DNA of 64,000 nt from Peptacetobacter hiranonis. Lineage in GTDB: Bacteria; Bacillota; Clostridia; Peptostreptococcales; Peptostreptococcaceae. Within the stretch, counting starts at the first letter, position 1. Each line of letters starts with the position of its first letter. The stretch lies in NCBI RefSeq assembly GCF_008151785.1, contig NZ_CP036523.1, forward strand, positions 186,001 through 250,000. The letters run 5' to 3'. The notes beneath the pieces are model-generated. The model was not told the DNA's origin. It ran no database searches and saw only the letters and a list, made by a program, of their open reading frames with translations. Below, one piece after another: positions 50,695 to 58,289 of this stretch. The position numbers and the translations under genes were made by a program.

Positions 50695-53074
50695 AGATTA
50701 TTTAAAGACAGGAAAAGTTTTAATGTTTGATGGAGCAATGGGAACTATGCTTCAGAGAAATGGACTAAAAATGGGAGAAAATCCTGAGATTTTTGCATAT
50801 AAAAATCCAGATATTTTAAGAGATATACATAGACAGTATTTAGATGCTGGGACGAACACAGTTCTTACTTGTACTTTTGGATGTAATGAGCTAAAGCTTC
50901 CAGAAGGATATACTGTTGAGATGATAATAGATAACGCCGTTAAAACAGCAAGAGAGGCAATAGAAGAGTCTAGCTCAGATAAGGAAAAATTTGTAGCATT
51001 AGATATTGGTCCAATAGGTGAGATGCTTGAGCCAATGGGGACTTTGAGCTTTGATAGAGCATATGAGATTTTTAAAAGAGAGGTTGTGCGGGGTGTAAAA
51101 GCTGGAGTAGATGTTATAGTAATTGAAACAATGATGGATTTACTTGAGATAAAAGCTGCTGTCCTTGCAGCTAAGGAAAATTCTGATTTACCAGTTTTTG
51201 CAACTATGACATTTGATGAAGATGGAAGAAGTTTTACAGGATGTCTTCCAGAAAGTATGGTCTATACTATAGGTGGACTTGGAGTAGATGCAATAGGTGT
51301 AAACTGTTCACTTGGTCCTGTGCAGCTATTACCAATAGTTGAGAAGATTTGCAGTGTTGCACAAATTCCTGTTATGGTACAGGCAAATGCTGGACTTCCT
51401 TCAATGCACGATGGACAGGCTACTTATGATATAGGTCCTGATGAGTATTGGGAAGGTGTTAAGAAATTTATCGAGGCAGGAGCTAGTATAATAGGTGGAT
51501 GTTGTGGTACAGATCCTTCATATATAAAGAAGATTTCTGATAATCTATCTAATGTAGAAATTGGAGATAAAAACAATGAATATGTAAGTGCGGTTTGTTC
51601 TCCATCTAAGGTTGTGAGAATTGATGAGCCTAGAGTTGTTGGAGAGAGAATAAATCCAACTGGGAGAAAAGCATTTAAAGAAGCTTTAAAATCAGGAAAT
51701 ACTGATTACGCAGTTAGACTTGCTATAGAGCAGGTAAATGGCGGTGCAGATATTTTAGAGATAAATACTGGACTTCCTGGAATCGATGAAAGAAAAGCTA
51801 TGGTAGATATTTTAAAAGAGGTGCAGTCTGTTACAGATACACCTGTTCAGATAGATTCATCAGTTGTTGAATCTTTAGAGGCTGGGCTTAGATATTGCAA
51901 TGGTAGAACAATAGTAAACTCAGTAAATGGAAAGGACGAATCACTAGAAGCTATTCTTCCTCTAGTTAAAAAATACGGAGCCTGTGTTGTAGGTCTTACT
52001 CTTGATGAGAGAGGAATTCCTGAAAAAGCTGAGGAAAGAGTGGAGATTGCTAAGAATATTATAAAAAGGGCTGAGGAATTTGGAATTAGAAGAGAGGATA
52101 TTTATATAGATTGTCTATCTCTTACAGTTTCGGCTCAGCAAGAAGCAGCGTATGAAACTTTAAAAGCTATGAAAGAAGTTAAAAAACTAGGAGTGCATAC
52201 AACTCTTGGGGTTTCTAATATTTCGTTTGGACTTCCAAATAGACAGGCAGTAAACTCTGCATTTTTAACTTTAGCTTTAGATGCTGGTCTTGATTTAGCC
52301 ATTATAAATCCTAATAATGAAAGAATGATGGAAGCTATAACTTCATACAAGGTTATTAGAAATATAGACAAGGGATGTACAAAATTTGTTGAAAGATATA
52401 GCGATGTAGACAATAAAAAAGATGTAAAATCATCTACTAGTTCTTCAGAGATGTCTTTATTTGATCTTGTAGAAAAAGGAATTAAAGATGAGGCTAAAAG
52501 TAAAACAATAGAGATGTTAAAGGATACTGATGAGAATTATATTTTAGATGAGATATTAATTCCTGCACTTGATGTTGTCGGGAAAAAATTTGAAAAAGGG
52601 GAAATATTCCTTCCACAGATGATTCAATCTGCAGAAGCTGTTAAGGCATCACTTACTGTTATTAAAGAAAATTTAATCAGTAAGAATGGAGATAAAAAAG
52701 AAGATGTATCAAAAGGAAAGATTATCCTAGCTACAGTTGAAGGGGATATCCACGATATAGGTAAAAATATTGTAAAAATAATGCTTGAAAACTACGGATA
52801 CGAAATTATCGACTTAGGAAGAGATGTTCCTGTGGATAAAGTTGTGGAAAAAGCTGTTGAAGAAAATATAAAACTTGTAGGACTTAGTGCACTTATGACT
52901 ACAACTGTAAAAAGTATGGAAGAAACTATAAAAGCATTAAAAGAAAAAATGCCCGAGGTAAAGATTTTTGTTGGTGGTGCAGTGCTTACAGAGGACTATG
53001 CATCTGAAATAGGAGCTGATTTTTACGCAAAAGATGCTAAGTCTGCAGTCGAAATAGCAAAAATTATCTTATAA
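50684..53074 (+). CDS. metH: Cobalamin-dependent methionine synthase, short form
   Basis: 796 residues in four parts: homocysteine methyltransferase barrel (1-290; VNCSLG and GGCCGT hold the zinc cysteines), pterin-binding barrel (310-570; RINPTGRKAFKEAL), helical cap (about 585-660) and B12-binding Rossmann domain (675-796; VEGDIHDIGKNI holds the axial His). The activation domain is missing and is encoded by the preceding gene. It methylates homocysteine with methyltetrahydrofolate. Controlled by the SAM riboswitch at 49325. Confidence 0.95.
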   Translation: MEIRDYLKTGKVLMFDGAMGTMLQRNGLKMGENPEIFAYKNPDILRDIHRQYLDAGTNTVLTCTFGCNELKLPEGYTVEMIIDNAVKTAREAIEESSSDKEKFVALDIGPIGEMLEPMGTLSFDRAYEIFKREVVRGVKAGVDVIVIETMMDLLEIKAAVLAAKENSDLPVFATMTFDEDGRSFTGCLPESMVYTIGGLGVDAIGVNCSLGPVQLLPIVEKICSVAQIPVMVQANAGLPSMHDGQATYDIGPDEYWEGVKKFIEAGASIIGGCCGTDPSYIKKISDNLSNVEIGDKNNEYVSAVCSPSKVVRIDEPRVVGERINPTGRKAFKEALKSGNTDYAVRLAIEQVNGGADILEINTGLPGIDERKAMVDILKEVQSVTDTPVQIDSSVVESLEAGLRYCNGRTIVNSVNGKDESLEAILPLVKKYGACVVGLTLDERGIPEKAEERVEIAKNIIKRAEEFGIRREDIYIDCLSLTVSAQQEAAYETLKAMKEVKKLGVHTTLGVSNISFGLPNRQAVNSAFLTLALDAGLDLAIINPNNERMMEAITSYKVIRNIDKGCTKFVERYSDVDNKKDVKSSTSSSEMSLFDLVEKGIKDEAKSKTIEMLKDTDENYILDEILIPALDVVGKKFEKGEIFLPQMIQSAEAVKASLTVIKENLISKNGDKKEDVSKGKIILATVEGDIHDIGKNIVKIMLENYGYEIIDLGRDVPVDKVVEKAVEENIKLVGLSALMTTTVKSMEETIKALKEKMPEVKIFVGGAVLTEDYASEIGADFYAKDAKSAVEIAKIIL

Positions 53075-53146
53075 AATTAAAAAAACTGTTTAAAAATCTT
53101 CGGATTTAGTGTATACTAAGATGTATATTTTGTATATAATATAACC

Positions 53147-53275
53147 AAGAGAAAAGTCTCAATTATCCAAAGTAGCGAGTGGATATTTGTGATTTAGATG
53201 GAAATATTTTATCAATCTATCGTCAACAATAAAAAACACCGTATGGGATTAGCGAAACCATACGGTGTTTTTTAT
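53147..53275 (+). ncRNA. Candidate small RNA between metH and the DnaA-box cluster
   Basis: A TATAAT at 53135-53140 is followed by about 130 bases without an open frame, with hairpins GAGA-AAAG-TCTC (53149-53160) and ATCCA/TGGAT (53165-53169/53180-53184), a weaker TAGAT/ATCTA stem, and a very strong terminator. No gene follows on this strand. The -35 is poor. No known RNA family was recognised. Confidence 0.45.
53231..53274. terminator. Strong terminator of the candidate small RNA
   Basis: Perfect 16-bp stem AAAAAACACCGTATGG (53231-53246) / CCATACGGTGTTTTTT (53258-53273). Confidence 0.9.
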
Positions 53276-53315
53276 TTATGTTCTTAATTTAAGCAGAAAA
53301 TTGCTAAATAGCGTT

Positions 53316-53460
53316 CAACTTATACTCGAAAAGTGAAAGAAATATTGTTTCCGTTCCAAGCTTTGGCGCAATCTTTTAACTAAAGATTTTAAAATGAAGA
53401 TTGCGCCTGTAGGTTGTCACTGGAAACAATACATTTTTCCACTTATTTGCGAATAAGTTG
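53316..53460. repeat. Palindromic element, copy 3
   Basis: Longest copy. Outer arms 53316-53352 and 53422-53460 pair imperfectly (CAACTTAT/ATAAGTTG, AGTG/CACT, ATTGTTTCC/GGAAACAAT). Inner helix GGCGCAATCTT (53365-53375) / AAGATTGCGCC (53397-53407). Between the helices lie GTTCCAAGCTTT (left) and TGTAGGTTGTCACT (right), matching the other copies, mainly copy 5. Confidence 0.75.
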
Positions 53461-53479
53461 AAAAATACGGCAGGGATAG

Positions 53480-53613
53480 TTATCCACTTATCCACATAAT
53501 TAACAGAGATAAATATCCACAAAACAGAAATATTTTCTAGAATAGAAGATATTTTTAATTTTTATCTTAAAGATATAAACAAAATGTGTATCAACTTGTA
53601 CAAAAGTGGATAA
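53480..53613. promoter_or_regulatory. Cluster of DnaA boxes
   Basis: TTATCCACT (53480-53488) and the perfect consensus TTATCCACA (53488-53496) overlap by one base; ATATCCACA (53513-53521) has one mismatch; AGTGGATAA (53605-53613) is TTATCCACT on the minus strand. An AT-rich stretch of about 60 bases lies between (53525-53585). No dnaA or dnaN gene is near, so it is not the usual oriC context. A DnaA-titrating or regulatory cluster is more likely. Confidence 0.6.
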
Positions 53614-53685
53614 CTTTTACACATTTTACTTACTTTTCCAACATTTTAGATTAATCGATGGTTATAATTTTAAAATCGGTAAAAA

Positions 53686-53755
53686 AGATAGGAGGAGATT
53701 GTTTCCAGCGACAATGCAACTTGATTGCCTGGAGCAGAAACAACTCCTCCTATCT
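53686..53755. repeat. Palindromic element, copy 4, also terminator of the aminopeptidase gene
   Basis: Arms AGATAGGAGGAG and CTCCTCCTATCT pair perfectly, then GTTTC/GAAAC. Read on the minus strand the inside is TGCTCCAGGC, a short hairpin (CAAT/ATTG) and TTGTCGCTGG, the same internal-loop words as in the other copies. On the minus strand the outer helix is followed by a T run, so it ends transcription of the gene at 53790. Confidence 0.75.
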
Positions 53756-53789
53756 CTTTATTATTTTACAAACTATAACCCTTGATTAA

Positions 53790-55019
53790 CTAAAATGCCC
53801 AGTTTCCATTTTTGAATATGGCAATTTCTTCTCCGTTTTTAGTTATTCCAGTTATGTCCATGTCTGCAGATCCTACCATGAAATCTACGTGAGTTAAACT
53901 ATCATTAACTCCTAATTTATCTAATTCTTCTTCTTTTAAGTCATTTCCATTTTCTATGCAGCTTCTGTAAGCAGAACCTATAGCTAAATGACAAGATGCA
54001 TTTTCATCAAATAGAGTAGTATAGAATACTGTATTTGTATTTGATATTGGTGAATTATAAGGAACTAATGCGACTTCACCTATGTAGTGAGAACCTTCAT
54101 CAGTTTCTATAAGGTTTTTAAGAGTTTCGTATCCTTTTTCAGCTGTAAAGTCTACTATTTTACCGTTTTCAAATGTTATTGTGAAATCATCTATTACATT
54201 ACCGCCAAATACTAATGGTTTTGTACTAGCTACAGTACCATTTACGCCAAATTTGTGAGGCATTCCGTATACTTCTTCTGTTGGTATATTTGGTACGAAA
54301 GATACTCCATTTGGATCTTTTGCATCTCCACTTAACCAAATGTGTCCCTCTGGTAAATCTATTGAAAGATTTGTTTTAGCTGATGAGTATTTTAATGTTT
54401 TGAAATCTGACTCGTTTAAGAAGTCAGTTCTCTTTTTAAGATTTGCTATATGTTCATTCCAAGCATCTACAGGAGATTCTAAATCTGCTCTAGTACACTG
54501 GAATATTCCTTCCCATAGTTTTTCTACTGCTTCTTCTTCAGAGCAATTAGGGTATACTTTTTTAGCCCAGTTTACAGAAGGACAAGCAACTATACTCCAT
54601 TTACATCTATCTGTTAATGTATAAGATCTCCATTCTTTAAGAGCTTTTCCAGAAGCTTTCTGGAAGTTTGCTATTCTCTGAGGGTCAACCCCTTTAAGAA
54701 GGTCTGGGTCCTGAGCTACTACTGTTAAGAAAGAGCCACCTTCTTTTGCTATCTGAGTATATTTATCTGCCTGCCACTGAGGATATTCATTAAATGATTC
54801 GTCAGGAGCCATATTATAAGTTAGTTTAGAGCATTCGTCGTCGCTCCATTCTACATATACATGTTTTGCACCACATTCATATGCATATTTGACAGCTTTT
54901 CTTACAAAATCAGCGCAATCTATAGGTGAGCGAACTAAAAGAGTTTCTCCAGGCTGAACGTTCATTCCAACTTTTATAGATAGTTCAGCGTATTTGTCTA
55001 AATTTCTTTCAAAATTCAT
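53790..55019 (-). CDS. M29-family aminopeptidase
   Basis: 409 residues of the AmpS/PepS/thermophilic aminopeptidase family. Conserved segments: VGMNVQPGETLLVRSP near the start, the metal-binding Glu in YIGEVALVPY, the Tyr/Asp/His regions FYTTLFDENASCHLAIG and LTHVDFMVGS. Two divalent metals are bound by these Glu, His and Asp residues. Removes N-terminal amino acids from peptides in the cytoplasm. Minus-strand GGAGGT precedes the ATG at 55019. Gln codons include CAG throughout, consistent with good expression. Confidence 0.9.
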   Translation of the reverse strand: MNFERNLDKYAELSIKVGMNVQPGETLLVRSPIDCADFVRKAVKYAYECGAKHVYVEWSDDECSKLTYNMAPDESFNEYPQWQADKYTQIAKEGGSFLTVVAQDPDLLKGVDPQRIANFQKASGKALKEWRSYTLTDRCKWSIVACPSVNWAKKVYPNCSEEEAVEKLWEGIFQCTRADLESPVDAWNEHIANLKKRTDFLNESDFKTLKYSSAKTNLSIDLPEGHIWLSGDAKDPNGVSFVPNIPTEEVYGMPHKFGVNGTVASTKPLVFGGNVIDDFTITFENGKIVDFTAEKGYETLKNLIETDEGSHYIGEVALVPYNSPISNTNTVFYTTLFDENASCHLAIGSAYRSCIENGNDLKEEELDKLGVNDSLTHVDFMVGSADMDITGITKNGEEIAIFKNGNWAF

Positions 55020-55197
55020 TTTTCTATACCTCCAACAAATTTATTTTTGTATATTTTCATTATATCATTTTGAAAATTTAAGCGATATATAAAAGAGTTA
55101 TTCTTCAGTTGTGCTATATACAAAATTACGAAAAATAATTATAATGTATATGATAGAATAATTAGTTTTTTTGATTTTTTCAGGAGGAATTTTTAAT

Positions 55198-56076
55198 ATG
55201 GAATTATGTGAAGCCATTTATTATAGAAAAACAACTGAGTTCTTTTCAAATAAGAAACTCAAAGATCATTTGATAGAAGATGTTAAAAGAGCATGCGACA
55301 ATATAACATATATAGATGAAGATTTAAATATTCAAGCTCATGTTATAGATAAAGGACATCTTATCCACTTCCTTATGGGGAAAGAATGCAAGATAAAAGC
55401 ACCTCATTATATAGTTGTTACATCTGATGGAGGGAAAGACCATCTTCAAAATATTGGATATGCTATGGAAGAGGTAGTATTATTTATGACTAGCCTTGGG
55501 ATAGCTACTTGTTGGATTGAGTCTCATCTTACAAAAGCGGATATTTTAGACTGCTTAAAGACAGAAGAAGACGAGAGAGATTTTGTTAGGGATGAAGGTT
55601 TTGAAGTAGCTGAGATGATAAAAAATGCAGAATTAGATGAAAGTATAGGGGAGCCATGTATAATAATTGCATTTGGTATGCCTATAAAATCTGAACCTTT
55701 ATTTAGAACAAGATTTGCAATACCAGATAGAAAAGATATTTCTAAGATATCTAAAGGTATGAAAGGCGAATGGGAAGATGTTATGGAGCTTGTAAGACGT
55801 GCACCATCTGTTAAAAATACACAGCCTTGGTATGTACTAAGAGATAAAAAGGGAATTCATTTCTTTGAAAAAGTTCCTAAAAAGGCAGTTCTTAGAGATA
55901 TGAGTAAGATAAGTATGGGAATTGCTCTAAAGCATTTTGATTTAGCTTGTAGAGAAAGAGGGATGACTGTTGTCTACAAGGATATGAATTTAAGAAATAG
56001 AATTGGTGGAAGAGAGTACTTTATATCAGCTGAACCAAGAAACTATGTTGCTGATGACTTAGATGATGAAGAGTAA
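55198..56076 (+). CDS. Nitroreductase-family protein (TM1586 type)
   Basis: 292 residues starting MELCEAIYYRKTTEFF, the FMN-binding start of this family, with LGIATCWIESH in the middle and a second half beginning ELVRRAPSVKNTQPW, the usual substrate/FMN motif. The double-domain length fits the putative nitroreductase TM1586 family. Likely an FMN enzyme of unknown substrate in the cytoplasm. ATG at 55198 follows CAGGAGGA; the frame from 55171 has no ribosome site. Confidence 0.85.
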   Translation: MELCEAIYYRKTTEFFSNKKLKDHLIEDVKRACDNITYIDEDLNIQAHVIDKGHLIHFLMGKECKIKAPHYIVVTSDGGKDHLQNIGYAMEEVVLFMTSLGIATCWIESHLTKADILDCLKTEEDERDFVRDEGFEVAEMIKNAELDESIGEPCIIIAFGMPIKSEPLFRTRFAIPDRKDISKISKGMKGEWEDVMELVRRAPSVKNTQPWYVLRDKKGIHFFEKVPKKAVLRDMSKISMGIALKHFDLACRERGMTVVYKDMNLRNRIGGREYFISAEPRNYVADDLDDEE

Positions 56077-56215
56077 AATTAGAATTTTTATAGGAATAAT
56101 TACCATAAATAACATAATAATATCCAAATTAATTGGAAAACGATGTATAATATAAGAGTAATGTACTTTTCATAAAAAATAAAAACCTTAATTGAAGAAG
56201 AGGATTAATAAGTTA

Positions 56216-56245
56216 TTGACATATAAACTCTTAAATGGTTATAAT
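56216..56245 (+). promoter_or_regulatory. Promoter of the pyr operon
   Basis: TTGACA (56216-56221), 18-base spacer, TATAAT (56240-56245): both hexamers match consensus. Confidence 0.85.
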
Positions 56246-56299
56246 GGTATAAATACTAAAATAATTAAATTAGAAGAAATAAAAATATTTATGATAAAG

Positions 56300-56405
56300 T
56301 CTTTTAAGCTAGTCCAGAGAGACTGGGAAAGATATCTCATAGCGTTTTTTTGTTATGGAAAGATAAAATCCTTATGCCTCTTTTTGTGGTGTAAGGATTT
56401 TTTGT
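56300..56405 (+). promoter_or_regulatory. PyrR-type attenuator of the pyr operon
   Basis: AGTCCAGAGAGACT (56311-56324) is the PyrR binding loop: AGTC/GACT stem with CAGAGA loop, as in Bacillus pyr leaders. The terminator AAATCCTTATGCC (56366-56378) / GGTGTAAGGATTT (56388-56400) with T tail follows. Uridine nucleotides bound to PyrR would favour termination. The frame at 56192-56425 overlaps this leader and is not a gene. Confidence 0.85.
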
Positions 56406-56451
56406 GTATTACGAGGCTTTGTTAAAACTAATGAAGAGGAGAATAATAGAT

Positions 56452-57168
56452 ATGGTTAATGGGAAAGAAAAACTGATAGTGGCGATTGACACTGACAATT
56501 TCGAAAAAGCAAAAGAAATGATAGACAAATTAGAAGATAGTGTTGATATATTCAAAGTTGGTCTAGAACAGTACGTTGCTACAAGAGGTAAAACTCTTGA
56601 TTATTTAAAAGAAAAAGGGAAAAAAGTATTCCTAGATTTAAAATTCCACGATATACCAAATACTATGAAAAGTGCGGTAAAAGCAGCAGTTAGAGATAAT
56701 GTTTGGCTAATGACAATACACGTTTCTGACATGGAAGGAATGAGACAGTGTGCTGAAATAGCTAAAGAAGAAGCTGAAAGATTAAATATAGAAAAACCTC
56801 TAATAGTAGGTGTAACAGTGCTTACTTCATTAAGCAACGAAGACCTTCAGGATATCGGATGCAGTATGACTGCTGAAGAATTAGTTATAAAGAGAGCAAA
56901 ATTAGCTCAGAAGGCTGGAATAGACGGTGTTGTTTGTTCAGCTAGAGAAGTAGATAAGATAGTTGAAATATGTGGAGATGATTTTGTCACAGTTTGCCCT
57001 GGTATAAGACCTGCAACAGCAGAAATAGGGGATCAGAAAAGAGTAGTAACTCCTTCAGATGCAATAAGAAGAGGAGCTAAATATATAGTTGTAGGTAGAC
57101 CTATAACACAGGCTGAAAATCCTAAAGAAGCAGCTGAAAGTATAGTAAGAGAAATAGAAAATGCGTAG
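56452..57168 (+). CDS. pyrF: Orotidine 5'-phosphate decarboxylase
   Basis: 238 residues, a TIM barrel. Catalytic DLKFHDIPNT (Asp-x-Lys-x-x-Asp) lies at about residue 60, LIVAIDTDNFEKA near the start and VVGRPITQA near the C-terminus bind the phosphate. It makes UMP. ATG at 56452 follows GAGGAG; the longer frame from 56404 starts inside the terminator. First gene of the operon with carA and carB. Confidence 0.95.
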   Translation: MVNGKEKLIVAIDTDNFEKAKEMIDKLEDSVDIFKVGLEQYVATRGKTLDYLKEKGKKVFLDLKFHDIPNTMKSAVKAAVRDNVWLMTIHVSDMEGMRQCAEIAKEEAERLNIEKPLIVGVTVLTSLSNEDLQDIGCSMTAEELVIKRAKLAQKAGIDGVVCSAREVDKIVEICGDDFVTVCPGIRPATAEIGDQKRVVTPSDAIRRGAKYIVVGRPITQAENPKEAAESIVREIENA

Positions 57169-57182
57169 GGGGTAAATCCAAT

Positions 57183-58223
57183 ATGAAATGCAAATTAATA
57201 TTAGAAAACGGAACAGTTTTTGAAGGAAAGGCTTTTGGATACGAAAAAGAAACTGTAGGAGAGGTAGTATTCAATACTTCAATGGCAGGGTATGAAGAAC
57301 TTCTTACTGACCCAACATACAGAGGACAGTTTGTAGTTATGACTTATCCACTAGTAGGAAACTATGGAATAAACTTAGAGGATGTAGAATCTAATGGAGT
57401 GCATGCAAAAGCACTTATAGTTAGAAATAAATGCGATAGTCCTAACAACTTCAGATGTGAAATGGACTTAGATATGTATATGAAACAGAATAAAATAGTA
57501 GGTATAGAAGGTATAGATACTAGAGCGCTTACTAAAATGATAACAGCTAACGGAACAATGAAAGCTGTTATAGCTTACGAAGATAAAGACGAAGCAGAAT
57601 TAAAAGAAAAATTTGCTTCTTACTGTAATAAAGATGCAGTTAAAGAAGTAACTTGCAAAGATGTTAAAAAAATAGATGGAACAGGAAGAAGAGTAGCTAT
57701 ATTAGATTTAGGTGTAAAAAACAGTGTTGTTGAAGCACTTAAAGCATATGGATGCGATATAACAATATTCCCAGCTACTACTCCAGCTGAAAAAATACTT
57801 AGCGTAAATCCAGACGTTGTATTATTATCAAATGGACCTGGAAATCCAGAAGATGCTGACTTTGCAGTTGAAGCAGCTAAAAAAATAGCAGGTGTTAAAC
57901 CACTTGTAGGTATAGGTCTAGGACATCAGGTTATAGCTTTAGCTCTTGGTGGAAAAATAGATAAATTACCATTTGGACACAGAGGAGCAAGTGTTCCAGT
58001 TAAAAATATGGAAACAGGTAGAGTATTAATAACTACTCAGCATCATGGATTCAATGTAGCTGAAATGCCTGAAAACACAGAAGTAACTTATACAAGTCTT
58101 AACGATGGATCTATAGAAGGTTTAAAACATAAAGAACTTCCTATAATGAGTGTACAGTTTATACCAGCATTCACATCAACAGACGACAAAGAATGCGTAT
58201 ACGGTAAATTCCTTGCATTATAA
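57183..58223 (+). CDS. carA: Carbamoyl-phosphate synthase small subunit with inactive glutaminase site
   Basis: 346 residues. The N-terminal CarA domain is normal (TSMAGYEELLTDPTYRGQ, EGIDTRALT). The glutaminase domain keeps LLSNGPGNPEDAD and QHHGF, but the nucleophile motif GICLGHQ reads GIGLGHQ (Cys to Gly, codon GGT), and the catalytic QFHPE reads QFIPA (His to Ile, Glu to Ala). All three triad residues are lost and the C-terminus is shortened. It should still bind CarB but cannot release ammonia from glutamine. Lies between pyrF and carB in an intact, well-expressed operon, so decay through disuse of the whole gene is unlikely. Confidence 0.9.
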   Translation: MKCKLILENGTVFEGKAFGYEKETVGEVVFNTSMAGYEELLTDPTYRGQFVVMTYPLVGNYGINLEDVESNGVHAKALIVRNKCDSPNNFRCEMDLDMYMKQNKIVGIEGIDTRALTKMITANGTMKAVIAYEDKDEAELKEKFASYCNKDAVKEVTCKDVKKIDGTGRRVAILDLGVKNSVVEALKAYGCDITIFPATTPAEKILSVNPDVVLLSNGPGNPEDADFAVEAAKKIAGVKPLVGIGLGHQVIALALGGKIDKLPFGHRGASVPVKNMETGRVLITTQHHGFNVAEMPENTEVTYTSLNDGSIEGLKHKELPIMSVQFIPAFTSTDDKECVYGKFLAL

Positions 58224-58289
58224 TATAGACGATTATAATAGAAACGATATAGATTAAGAAAAATAAAACGGATTAAAGGAGAGAATGTT

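Noticed and set aside
53480-53613. DnaA-box cluster as the chromosomal oriC
   Set aside because: No dnaA, dnaN, rpmH or gyrB gene is nearby; kept only as a DnaA-binding cluster.
56192-56425. Open frame of 77 codons before pyrF
   Set aside because: It overlaps the PyrR binding loop and the attenuator, and the translation has no family-like features.
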